From positions 1-21,465 of the IMG/VR virus record IMGVR_UViG_3300030450_001579: a DNA stretch of 21,465 nt; one strand, 5' to 3'. The notes below the pieces were generated by a model, which searched no databases, was not told where the DNA came from, and saw only the letters and a list, made by a program, of their open reading frames with translations. The position numbers and the translations under genes were made by a program. Position 1 is the stretch's first letter, and each line of letters begins with the position of its first letter. This DNA is from a virus. This document shows positions 13,901-21,244 of this stretch, piece by piece.

Positions 13901-16731
13901 CAACTTTAACAACAGCACAGATAAATGCACTATTTGGAACTAAAGATGCAAGTTTTGTCGGTAGGCCAACATCAGCAGACTTTATAACAAAAGATCTTTT
14001 AACGGAAAATCATACATATTTTATCAAAGCTAGAGATAGAGGTGGAAGATACAGTCTTAATGCAACCTCTGCTGTTTTTAATTATGTTGCCCCATCAGCA
14101 CCAAGAAGAAGAAATAACTTTCCAAAATTACAAAATGGGCATATAGTTTTTAATTGGCTTGAGCCTAGTACAGTCGGTTCCTATGCAATAAAACATTATG
14201 TTGTTACTGATGAGACTGATACAGATATAATTCTTAAAAACGATATTACTACTTACAGAACTCCGCTAACGTATGCTGGTTCATCAAAAACTTTTACAAT
14301 AACTGCGGTTAATATTGCTGGTGGACAAGGTGCAACTTTAACATATATTGCAAATGTGCCAATGCCCTCATTTCCAGCAGGGGCATCAATAAAAGTAAAA
14401 ATAACTTTAGATAATATTATTCTTAAATGGCCTAAAGTAGAAAATCCTAATCCAAGCTACAACTCAGGAACTAATGTGCAGACTACAAAAATTCCAAATG
14501 TTATAGGGTATAAGGTAACAACAAGTTATGCTGATGCAACTTTAGGTGGTGAGGAAAATATATTCCCAGTAATTGTCAAAGGAACAAGTTTAAAAGTACC
14601 TATTTCTGCCGCAAATATTAACAGAAGTGATGGTACTACTACGATTTCAAGAACTTTTACAGTAAATCCTGTATATGAAAGGGCTGATTTTCCAGATGAA
14701 GGTGTAATTTCAAGTTCTCAGCTTTCAAAATCAGTGGATTTCACAAAACCACCAGCACCAACATTTAAAAATCCAGCTTTTTTCTTTATAGGTAATCAGG
14801 TAAGGATCAGATGGAATGAAGCTATTGGTACTTTTAAAACTATCAAATATGGTATTTATGATGATTCTAATTCTTTGCTTTTTGAAACTGATGCAACAGC
14901 AATAACCATAGATGTTGATTTTGCACAAAATAATTCTAATATGAGCAAAATTTTTAAGATTGCTGCTTTAGATTCTGGTTATGTAAATGAATCACAACAA
15001 GAAGTAAAAAATACATTTAGAGGTCTTTTTGCGACACAAACAGTAACAGTAACCCCAATTAATCCACCATCTAACGGTGCATACACATTAGGTAGTGAGG
15101 GTGGGCAAGGTTTTATTACAGTCAGTTTCACACCGCCAATAGTAAACAAGCAATCAAATTTAGGTTTAAAAGATTACAAGATAACAAGATCAACTTCCAG
15201 TACTTTTAGTGGAGTTACTAATGGAAACACTGATTTAGTAATATTTTCTGATGCTGAGGCTTTTAAAGAAGAAGTAAGTTGGACTATTAATCAAGGCCAG
15301 AGATATTATTATATTCAAACAAGAGATATGAATAATAACGTATCAACAACAGCATTACAAATTTATGCTTTTATTGCTGCCCCAACAAGACCTGTAACAT
15401 CTGGAACTATTGAAGTTATAGATAATAATGTTCTTTTACGTTGGGCTGCTGGTACGTTAAATCCTACAAATCAACTTAAGATTTCTACTTTTGAAATTAG
15501 AAAACATAGGTCATCAGCTATAGATACAACTGATTTCGATACTGCTGAATTAATAGGTAGAATTGACGGTATTTTTAATGTTGTTTTTGAACAAAGAGCA
15601 GATACTTATACATATCATATTGCTGCTGTAGACACTGCTGGTAATATTGGCCCTTCTTTACAATCTGCACAAACTGTATCACAACCACCTGATTTTATTC
15701 TAAATGCTAACTATGACAGTGTTTATCGAACTGCTTTTGGGACATATTCGCAATCAGGCACTACTGTAACTGTTACTTTAACGGATCATAGATTCTCAGT
15801 TGGTGATGAGGTGACTTTATTCCCCACAAGTGGTAATGCTGTTGATGATTTGCTTGTTTTAAGAATAATTACTTCAGTAACAAACGCTAATACTTTTGTA
15901 ACTACTTCACCTGTTTCAAAGACTGCAAGTGGAAATGTAACTGTAAAAACAATCACTGGGCTAACAGAACCACAAGAAATTGATGCTGTATCTTTTTCAA
16001 ATGCTTTTAGAGTATTTGATGAAGATTTAGATAAGCACGTTTTATATTTACCAGCAAATACTACAGAAACATGGTCTGAACACTTTATTGGTACAGGTTC
16101 TAGTTCTAGTCCTCAATTTAATAATATGAACGCTTTAATAACAGCAAATCCTACAAATACACATTATTTAGAGCCAGCCCCATCAACAGGTCATTTTATA
16201 GAAGATTTTGACTATGGTGCTACTTTAGCGTCAACAAAAATTACTGCTAGTCAGTTTGGGATAGGTTTAGGTTCTGGATCTTTACAGCATCAAGGCACTA
16301 TTAATATTGGTGGCAATGATAGCGGTTCGTTTACAACAGATGGCATAGTGCAAGATGGTACAAGTTTTTCCAGATTCGCTACTGCATTTAGAAGAGTGCG
16401 TTATAAAACAATAGTAAATTCTACAAATGGAAAATATAGAAAGATAACAAGACAAAATTTGAAAATCGACACTAAAATTCTTAATGATACTGGTATTGGA
16501 ACAGCAAATGCCAGTGATAGCGGTGGAACTCAGGTCAATTTTAATGTTACTTTTGTTGATGTACAAGGAATAGCAGTTACTCCAAATATTAATGGTACAA
16601 CTGTTGAAGGAATTATTCCTGTTGTTGATTTTGTAGACTCACCAAACCCTACTGGTTTTAAGGTTTATTTATTTAATACATCAGGAGTGCGTGTAAGCGG
16701 CAACTTTACTTGGCAATGTCGTGGAACGTAG
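10903..16731 (+). CDS. Central tail hub and host-specificity protein, lambda J-like
   Basis: A 1942-residue protein, far longer than lambda J (about 1130). Residues 1-600 form the J-like hub: LDSLATAKILDAICEGQIEG, DPAFCLYNLLTDTRYGLSIP and EARFSLNEYINKSFKAYDLI, then MPYWSAGTLFLSQDKPAP. An extra beta domain (about 392-485) splits this hub. Residues 600-830 hold the remaining hub domains. From about 833 to 1590 up to seven fibronectin-III-like modules follow, joined by Pro-rich links (KRPAAAT, EPPNDVS, KPPAPTF, NPPSNG). The last 330 residues are a beta-rich tip (NTTETWSEHF, then SPNPTGFKVYLFN), probably the receptor-contacting part. It starts by TAATG overlap with the I-like gene. J forms the trimeric hub and determines host range. 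Confidence 0.92.
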   Translation: MEEKEIHIISGEKGKGGSPSTADDNLDSLATAKILDAICEGQIEGFPSARDEGVAFGATNYNKFGLKDIYLDDTPIVDEDADLNDSGEFDDDDKNFDNVVVDSRVGTANQGVMGGFRATREEVNVNSGNILKADPNVGVSRNFTISSYPNANQIAVIINVPALQIFEDDGDIVGTNVFFRIEYAVDSDSFQSAFPNNNPEGANQGDVGIGGRTGDPYQRQFRFKVPDNYSSGTTFNLRVLRISDNSTTKIQNDIQWFSYQLITFDNKPYPNTALIGFNVSSESFSQIPRRYYRLRGTRVAVPRGVYNNNSNPTDPDRAGRLDYNLSANWSGGSSLTANGTLRGSWQRLYTNDPAFCLYNLLTDTRYGLSIPETALDEYSFWNISKYNNELISNQRDAIGSKSGTYTYNANRGHVLIICTTDHNYETGDLINITFTSTSDSEGNAPHTLNNAKLFKIQKKNRRRFIALKVTKNSTNINGNCNFSMVGLEARFSLNEYINKSFKAYDLINLICSNMRVMPYWSAGTLFLSQDKPAPQVDGGTYSATADVLPAYIFNKSNVVDGNFTYEGSDIKNRATLVIAKYYNNNQRKISYEQFPHPSVIENTTIGDVSATTSAGGDVTIAKYGILKREIQAFGCTSSGQAHRLAKWTRLSEQLLTETVTFSVSIEAGVLVRVGQVIGISDDVKTGTRRGGRIFAVNGTNQITVDNASASNLPADSVGYTRTLNVLMPDGSVSKKNVSSISGANITVSGNFQTADGTNAAPNVMSTWILETSGGNAAQNLQAQLYRVLVVEEEETYKYKVTALLYNHSIYAAVETGSTVTFRDASNIDVRPKRPAAATITERLYKESIHNSSNNSNKVVIRSKLIVQWTQVEDVSKFFLRVNVNGTERTEEIQGQSFEILNVRPNKKFTIKIFSVGNSSGKLSGLSRNVSITTVGQTEPPNDVSSSGYSVTANGTTAANLVSFNENEPNPSFTSSSDSSAVKVQFKDLDIAFYEIHKSNTTLTTAQINALFGTKDASFVGRPTSADFITKDLLTENHTYFIKARDRGGRYSLNATSAVFNYVAPSAPRRRNNFPKLQNGHIVFNWLEPSTVGSYAIKHYVVTDETDTDIILKNDITTYRTPLTYAGSSKTFTITAVNIAGGQGATLTYIANVPMPSFPAGASIKVKITLDNIILKWPKVENPNPSYNSGTNVQTTKIPNVIGYKVTTSYADATLGGEENIFPVIVKGTSLKVPISAANINRSDGTTTISRTFTVNPVYERADFPDEGVISSSQLSKSVDFTKPPAPTFKNPAFFFIGNQVRIRWNEAIGTFKTIKYGIYDDSNSLLFETDATAITIDVDFAQNNSNMSKIFKIAALDSGYVNESQQEVKNTFRGLFATQTVTVTPINPPSNGAYTLGSEGGQGFITVSFTPPIVNKQSNLGLKDYKITRSTSSTFSGVTNGNTDLVIFSDAEAFKEEVSWTINQGQRYYYIQTRDMNNNVSTTALQIYAFIAAPTRPVTSGTIEVIDNNVLLRWAAGTLNPTNQLKISTFEIRKHRSSAIDTTDFDTAELIGRIDGIFNVVFEQRADTYTYHIAAVDTAGNIGPSLQSAQTVSQPPDFILNANYDSVYRTAFGTYSQSGTTVTVTLTDHRFSVGDEVTLFPTSGNAVDDLLVLRIITSVTNANTFVTTSPVSKTASGNVTVKTITGLTEPQEIDAVSFSNAFRVFDEDLDKHVLYLPANTTETWSEHFIGTGSSSSPQFNNMNALITANPTNTHYLEPAPSTGHFIEDFDYGATLASTKITASQFGIGLGSGSLQHQGTINIGGNDSGSFTTDGIVQDGTSFSRFATAFRRVRYKTIVNSTNGKYRKITRQNLKIDTKILNDTGIGTANASDSGGTQVNFNVTFVDVQGIAVTPNINGTTVEGIIPVVDFVDSPNPTGFKVYLFNTSGVRVSGNFTWQCRGT

Positions 16732-16753
16732 TATTATTAAAGAAAAAAGTTAA

Positions 16754-19507
16754 ATGCCTGACATAAATTTTAATTTACCAACAGTTGCTACAACTTATAC
16801 TGATTTTCCAGAACAGGTAATTGAAAATATTGACGCAGCTTTACAACAGTTATCGGTAGGTTTACCAACTACTAACCCGAGTGCAGCAAATGTTCCTACA
16901 GGTGCAATTAGATGGGATATTAGTTTAAATAGGTGGAGAAAATGGAATGGAAGTGCTTATCAAGATTTAACAGGCACTTATAACTTTAATGCCAATATAA
17001 ATGCGACTCAGCTTAATATGGGTGATGGAGCTGCGAGTGGCACTAATGCAATAATGCTTGGAGCTGGAAATGACCTTCGCATATTTCATGACGGAAGTAA
17101 TAGCTTTATCAGAGATTTTAATGGTACTGGAAATATAAAAATAACAACTAATCAACTTGATATTACAAGTAACAATAATAGTGAATTTATGGCTAAATTC
17201 ATTGAAAATGGGAGTGTTGAGCTATATGAAAATAATACAAAGCGTTTTGAAACAACTACATCAGGTGCAACAGTAACAGGGAGTATCACTGCAACAGGTG
17301 GTATGACTATTGACAATGGTACTTTTCACGTTGATTCTAGTAGTAACCTAGTTGGTGTAGGCACCTCTAGTCCAGCAAAGAATCTACATATTAGAGCTAA
17401 TTCAAATGTAACGTTGAGATTAGATGATTCTGGTCAGTCTCATGGACAAATTACTTACAATAATGGCTCAAACTCAAATGATGCCTTAACTATTGCAGTT
17501 GATGAAGGTAATACACAGCCTGCTTCAACTATGAGATTTAGGCTTGATGCAAGCGAAAAGCTAAGAATTGATAGCTCATCACAATTTTCTTTCGGTAGCA
17601 CTAACCCTCAACATAAATATGATTTTGCGGATGCTGGTACTCCTCAAATGATACTTAGAACATCTGCTTCAAGTAGTCAAGATGCAATTTTAAGATTAAG
17701 AGGTTCTAGAACCAATGTAAGTACTTTTAACAAAATTTTATTTGAAACAAATGACATTGGTGGAGGTAATTATGCCTCAGGGTCTTTGGTTGCAAGTATT
17801 ACAAGTGGAAAATTATCTAACCTAACAACTTTAGGTTTTATTGATTTAAAAACTTGTCAGTCATCACCTACAGGAGGTGCTTTAGGTAGCACAGATACAA
17901 CTGTCATGCGACTTACAAATACAGGTAACGTTGGAATCGGCACTACAGCAGCAACCGCTTTGCTTACTTTGGCTTCAACCTCGCCAAGAGTTGTTATGAC
18001 TGATACAAACACAGGTGCAGATCATAGATTAAATGCCGACTCAAGTGTTGGAAATTTTGCTGTTGATGTTGATGTAAATGCTGAAATAAGTGATCCATCT
18101 TTTATCGTTAATTTAAAAGGAAGTGAAAAATTACGTTTAAAAAATAATGGCCGTTTAGGTTTAGGGGTTACGTCACCTGACTGTAATTTACATGTACTTA
18201 AAGGATCTGCTGGCAGTGTATCTGCTGATCCTAATGCTGTTCTAGCAATAGAAAATAACAATAATTGTGTATTTAATATCTTAGCTCCTAATAATAGAAG
18301 TGCTTATATAATGATGGGTGATCCCCAAGATATTAGTGCAGGGCAGATTAGATATAATAATAGTGACAATGTACTTTCTATAGATGTAAATGGTTCAGAG
18401 GCAGCTAGATTTAACTCTAGTCGTTTTTTTGGTATTCATGCTACAACTGTAGATTTACCACTTCATGTCAAACAAACATCTTCTTCTAGTGGTGCTATTA
18501 GGATTGAAGATGCGGACGCAAGCAATAGACATACTGATTTCAGTATTAGTGGTGCAACAACAACAATTTTATCAAGAAGTAATAACCAACATGGCAGAGT
18601 GCTTTTTCAAAGTACAAATGGCAGTGCTACAACTGAGAACTTAAGATTACATGACAATGGTTTAGGTGTTGCAATCGGAACAACAGCTGCTACAGCTAGT
18701 GTAAAATTAAATGTTTTTGGTGGAAGAATTGACTGTGATAGTCAAATTAGAGCTGGTGTTGGAGGTGGTGGTGTTGCTTTAACAACCAACGATGGCGGAG
18801 GTAACGCACAGATATGTTTTAATCATGCTGGTCAGGTGCCAGAACAAAATGGTACAGCAGGAAGAATAAGTGTAAATGCAGACAGCACAGGTGGTGTCGC
18901 AACAATGTCCTTTGGATTAGTTCATAACGCAAGTAATGGCACATCTGTTGGTGCGTCTGAAGTCATGTTACTAAGGAGAGGAACACAGGCAAATTTAGAT
19001 AATTCTGGAAATACTTTACGAGGACAGGTTCTTTTAAACACAGCAAGTACGACATTTCCCACTTTAACTTTTAGCGGTGATACAGATACAGGAATAAGCA
19101 GAAGTTCTACCAATAGAATGTCATTTATAACTGCTGGTGTGGAGAGAGTAAGGATAAATAATGATGGTTTAGATGTTAGATCAGGTTCGGCAACGGCTGT
19201 AAATACTGCAAAAGCATGGGTTCATCTAGACGGTAGTGGTACTATTAATAGAAGAAAGCATTTTAATGTTGATAGTGTTACAGATTTAGGTACAGGTAAT
19301 TATCGTATACATTGGGACAATGATTTTTCTGATACTTTTTACGTTGTTTTATTTGGTCAAAGTTTACAACCTAATAATGGCTCAACTCATGGTGGTCTTA
19401 AAGTTACGGCACAAAGAACAAATAATATAGATGTTTTAAATTGTAGAGATGAAAACAGCAGTGATAGAGTTGATAAAGATATGGTATCAGTTGCAGCTTT
19501 TTCATAA
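16754..19507 (+). CDS. Tail fibre with repeated GIGTT-type beta modules
   Basis: A 917-residue protein after J. The N-terminus (about 1-75) has TGAIRWDISLNRWRKWNGSA, a common attachment module of marine phage fibres. Residues 75-180 carry LGAGNDLRIFHDGSNSFIRD, then a GSITATGGMTIDNG turn. Then come four or five copies of a loose module of 90-150 residues built on G(I/V)GT(T/S)x(A/P)...L.(L/H)...: VGVGTSSPAKNLHI, VGIGTTAATALLTL, LGLGVTSPDCNLHVL and VAIGTTAATASVKLNV. Each is followed by a strand near EKLRL or ERVRI. The C-terminal domain (about 815-917, KAWVHLDGSGTINRRKHFNV) is a beta sandwich and likely receptor binder. There is no S74-type self-cleaving chaperone end. Side or tip fibre, probably trimeric. 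Confidence 0.85.
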   Translation: MPDINFNLPTVATTYTDFPEQVIENIDAALQQLSVGLPTTNPSAANVPTGAIRWDISLNRWRKWNGSAYQDLTGTYNFNANINATQLNMGDGAASGTNAIMLGAGNDLRIFHDGSNSFIRDFNGTGNIKITTNQLDITSNNNSEFMAKFIENGSVELYENNTKRFETTTSGATVTGSITATGGMTIDNGTFHVDSSSNLVGVGTSSPAKNLHIRANSNVTLRLDDSGQSHGQITYNNGSNSNDALTIAVDEGNTQPASTMRFRLDASEKLRIDSSSQFSFGSTNPQHKYDFADAGTPQMILRTSASSSQDAILRLRGSRTNVSTFNKILFETNDIGGGNYASGSLVASITSGKLSNLTTLGFIDLKTCQSSPTGGALGSTDTTVMRLTNTGNVGIGTTAATALLTLASTSPRVVMTDTNTGADHRLNADSSVGNFAVDVDVNAEISDPSFIVNLKGSEKLRLKNNGRLGLGVTSPDCNLHVLKGSAGSVSADPNAVLAIENNNNCVFNILAPNNRSAYIMMGDPQDISAGQIRYNNSDNVLSIDVNGSEAARFNSSRFFGIHATTVDLPLHVKQTSSSSGAIRIEDADASNRHTDFSISGATTTILSRSNNQHGRVLFQSTNGSATTENLRLHDNGLGVAIGTTAATASVKLNVFGGRIDCDSQIRAGVGGGGVALTTNDGGGNAQICFNHAGQVPEQNGTAGRISVNADSTGGVATMSFGLVHNASNGTSVGASEVMLLRRGTQANLDNSGNTLRGQVLLNTASTTFPTLTFSGDTDTGISRSSTNRMSFITAGVERVRINNDGLDVRSGSATAVNTAKAWVHLDGSGTINRRKHFNVDSVTDLGTGNYRIHWDNDFSDTFYVVLFGQSLQPNNGSTHGGLKVTAQRTNNIDVLNCRDENSSDRVDKDMVSVAAFS

Positions 19508-19531
19508 GCATATTAAACTGTATAAAAAACT

Positions 19532-19729
19532 ATGTCTGTTTTAGATAAAAGAATTGTTTATGTAGAAGATGATGGTGTTTTAGCAATTATTGCACCTGCA
19601 AATGAAAATAAAACTATTGAAGAACATATAAAAAAGGCTGTTCCAGAAGGTAAAACTTACTATATTGTTGATAGTTCTGAAATTCCTACAGACAGAAGTT
19701 TTAGAAACGCTTGGACTTACACACCTTAA
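19532..19729 (+). CDS. Small conserved phage protein after the fibre gene
   Basis: A 65-residue protein. It opens SVLDKRIVYVEDDGVLAIIA and ends GKTYYIVDSSEIPTDRSFRN followed by AWTY. Short proteins with R-I-x-Y-V-x-(D/E)-D-G at the start and D-x-S-E-I-P-x-D-R-x-F-R-x-A-W at the end are, from memory, frequent beside marine phage fibre genes. The function is unknown; fibre assembly is a guess from position. The strong pattern near both ends makes the gene call safe. No Shine-Dalgarno site is visible. Confidence 0.75.
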   Translation: MSVLDKRIVYVEDDGVLAIIAPANENKTIEEHIKKAVPEGKTYYIVDSSEIPTDRSFRNAWTYTP

Positions 19730-19733
19730 AAAT

Positions 19734-19994
19734 ATGGGATTTAGCTTTGACATGGCGAAAGCCAAAGAAATTCATAGAACAAATATAAGAAAAGCAAGAA
19801 CACCAAAGCTTGCAGAACTTGATGTTGAATTTAACAAGGCATTAGAAACTGGTTTAAGCACTACAGAAATAGTTGCAAAAAAACAAGCATTAAGAGATGC
19901 ACCTGCTGACTCTGCGATAGAATCTGCCTCTGATGATGCTGCACTAAAGGCTCAATGGAATACAGCTTTACTTGGTACGTCTCCGTACAGTTAA
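19734..19994 (+). CDS. Small helical protein, fibre-associated
   Basis: An 86-residue protein, taken to start at the ATG at 19734, four bases after the previous stop. The same frame is open to 19665 but there it only shadows the previous gene. It opens GFSFDMAKAKEIHRTNIRKA, then has KLAELDVEFNKALETG and IVAKKQALRDAPADSA, with a final AALKAQWNTALL. The pattern K-A-x-x-I-x-R...L-D-x-x-F-x-x-A-x-x-x-G...K-Q-x-L-R-D is common in small helical phage proteins coded next to fibres, where an assembly-chaperone role has been proposed. Role here inferred from that pattern and position. Confidence 0.7.
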   Translation: MGFSFDMAKAKEIHRTNIRKARTPKLAELDVEFNKALETGLSTTEIVAKKQALRDAPADSAIESASDDAALKAQWNTALLGTSPYS

Positions 19995-20012
19995 CACACA
20001 TAGACATTTAGA

Positions 20013-20021
20013 TTATCCACA
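20013..20021 (+). other. Perfect DnaA-box-like sequence
   Basis: TTATCCACA matches the strongest bacterial DnaA-box consensus and lies in the 54-base gap between two accessory genes. A second exact copy lies at 10435-10443 inside the I-like gene. With only one copy in a non-coding gap and no clustered boxes, an origin is not supported. Confidence 0.2.
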
Positions 20022-20048
20022 GATATAATTACAGAAAAGAGATTATTT

Positions 20049-20252
20049 ATGTCAAGTCCTAATCCAGCAGAAGAGATTACAAAACTTGAAGAGGAGTTAA
20101 AAACTATTCAAGCAAACAGAAACCAAGCACTTCAAATTGCTAATAATTGTGAAGTAAGAACAATACAAATACAGCAAGAAATAGAAACTCATAAAAAATA
20201 TTTGCCAGAAAAAGTTGTAAAAACAGAGCCAGCAGGTTTCACTAACAACTAA
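20049..20252 (+). CDS. 67-residue coiled-coil protein
   Basis: A short protein, predicted almost wholly helical. It runs AEEITKLEEELKTIQANRNQ, then ALQIANNCEVRTIQIQQEIE, with heptad-spaced Leu and Ile, and ends in a Pro/Val tail. It likely forms a coiled-coil oligomer. It starts after GATTATTTATG without a Shine-Dalgarno site, and is followed two bases after its stop by the next gene. Family not recognised; small coiled-coil proteins near fibres can serve as trimerisation or assembly factors, which is inference. Confidence 0.7.
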   Translation: MSSPNPAEEITKLEEELKTIQANRNQALQIANNCEVRTIQIQQEIETHKKYLPEKVVKTEPAGFTNN

Positions 20253-20254
20253 TT

Positions 20255-20599
20255 ATGGCTGATCCTACATACACAATCACTTGGGGTTTTCAATCTGCAA
20301 CACCATTAGAGGCTGTTAATGGTGGCAGTGATGATGGTCTTGTTACTACTGTTCACTGGAATTTAACTTGTAATTCAAGTGATGGATTTACTGGTTATCA
20401 CTATGACGCAATGGGACTTGAAAAAGGTAGTTCTGTTACCCCTTTGAAAGATTTAACAAAAGATCAAGTAATTGGCTGGATAAAAACAAAACTTGGTTCA
20501 GATGAAGTTTCAAAACTTGAAGCTTATGTAAAGCAGCAATGTATAGATCAACAAACACCAGCCAGTATCACAACCGCACCAGATAGTTGGACATCCTAA
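20255..20599 (+). CDS. Conserved marine-phage protein, beta domain
   Basis: A 114-residue protein. It opens PTYTITWGFQSATPLEA, has GLVTTVHWNLTCNSSDG and later VTPLKDLTKDQVIGWIKTKL, then EAYVKQQCIDQQ and a Trp near the end. A Trp-rich N-terminal beta part, a central L-T-x-x-(D/Q)-V-(I/L)-G-W-(I/V)-K and a helical end are typical of a family found in many cyanophages and other marine phages (from memory a DUF7936-like family, function unknown). Gene order and TAATG overlap with the next gene place it in the post-fibre accessory operon. Confidence 0.75.
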   Translation: MADPTYTITWGFQSATPLEAVNGGSDDGLVTTVHWNLTCNSSDGFTGYHYDAMGLEKGSSVTPLKDLTKDQVIGWIKTKLGSDEVSKLEAYVKQQCIDQQTPASITTAPDSWTS

Positions 20600-20868
20600 T
20601 GAAAAAGTTTCTTGCAACAATTTTTGCTATAAGTTTATTTATTCCTGTAATAGCTGAAGCTGGTGTTTCTTCAGAAGGTGTAAATAGACCAAGAAATCAC
20701 TTTCCAGAAGGTAGACCAAGAAAAAGAAAACCAAGATGCAAAGGTAGTGGAGGTGTAACGGTATGTCGTATGCCTAGATATAGAAAACCAAAAAGATGTG
20801 GCATCATGCCTTGTATTCCACCAAAATATTACAGACCAAATCCACCAAAATATATTCCTATGGGGTAG
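20599..20868 (+). CDS. Secreted Arg/Pro/Cys-rich small protein
   Basis: An 89-residue protein starting in TAATG overlap with the previous stop; an in-frame TTG at 20587 is less likely. The first 21 residues form a clear signal peptide: MKK, then the hydrophobic FLATIFAISLFIPVI, then a probable cleavage after AEA. There is no lipobox Cys, so it is not a lipoprotein. The mature part is strongly basic and Pro-rich (GRPRKRKPRCKG, MPRYRKPKRCG) with four cysteines that could form two disulphides, and ends PPKYYRPNPPKYIPMG. It should act in the periplasm or outside. I do not recognise the family. It may modify the envelope, assist lysis or block superinfection. Confidence 0.75.
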   Translation: MKKFLATIFAISLFIPVIAEAGVSSEGVNRPRNHFPEGRPRKRKPRCKGSGGVTVCRMPRYRKPKRCGIMPCIPPKYYRPNPPKYIPMG

Positions 20869-20992
20869 TTTTTTCAGTCATTTGTCTTGTTAGTATTCCC
20901 ATTGTCAAATAAAGAGGACACAAGGCCATTATGGTTATGAAGCAAATTAGAGTTAATGGTGTTGCCATCTTTAATAAAATTTCTTTTATCAT
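20858..20992 (-). CDS. 44-residue antisense membrane micro-protein
   Basis: The only candidate gene on the minus strand, filling an otherwise empty 150-base gap and overlapping the end of the secreted-protein gene by 11 bases. It reads MIKEILLKM, then a hydrophobic stretch TPLTLICFITIMALC-PLYL, then TMGILTRQMTEKTTP. Positive charges sit before and after the single membrane span. There is no clear Shine-Dalgarno site, but many genes in this window also lack one. The absence of stops over a membrane-like composition in a gap is suggestive, not proof. A small envelope protein expressed from its own promoter is possible. Confidence 0.4.
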   Translation of the reverse strand: MIKEILLKMATPLTLICFITIMALCPLYLTMGILTRQMTEKTTP

Positions 20993-21019
20993 TGTTTAAA
21001 AAAATTATTTGTTATATAA

Positions 21020-21244
21020 ATGATATTCAGTTTTTTAAAAAAAGTATATAAATATTATTTAGATAAATTAATAAATTGGTTACGCATGAAAAAATTTGAT
21101 TTAGAACTAAATTTACAAATTAAAAAATTTCATAAAAATTGGATAAAAGACAATGCAGAAAAAAAGCCAAAAATTCAAGAAGTTGGTAAGTTTGGTGATG
21201 ATGGTTGGTCTATTTCTATTGGAGACATAAAAGATGGAGATTAA
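21020..21244 (+). CDS. 74-residue basic/amphipathic protein of unknown function
   Basis: A small protein. It opens MIFSFLKKVYKYYLDKLINW, an amphipathic helix with hydrophobic and lysine faces. A second Lys-rich helix follows (DLELNLQIKKFHKNWIKD), and it ends in a short beta-like tail GDDGWSISIGDIKDGD. No known family is recognised. The N-terminal helix could lie on a membrane. It is more AT-rich than the structural genes. There is no Shine-Dalgarno site, and its end overlaps the next gene by 11 bases. Confidence 0.6.
   Translation: MIFSFLKKVYKYYLDKLINWLRMKKFDLELNLQIKKFHKNWIKDNAEKKPKIQEVGKFGDDGWSISIGDIKDGD

Noticed and set aside
19665-19733. N-terminal extension of the 19734-19994 protein
   Set aside because: It is only a shadow of the preceding gene; the ATG four bases after that gene's stop fits better.
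20931-20999. A 22-codon + strand frame in the gap after the secreted-protein gene
   Set aside because: It is too short, has no ribosome site and shows no recognisable pattern; the minus-strand frame is more convincing.
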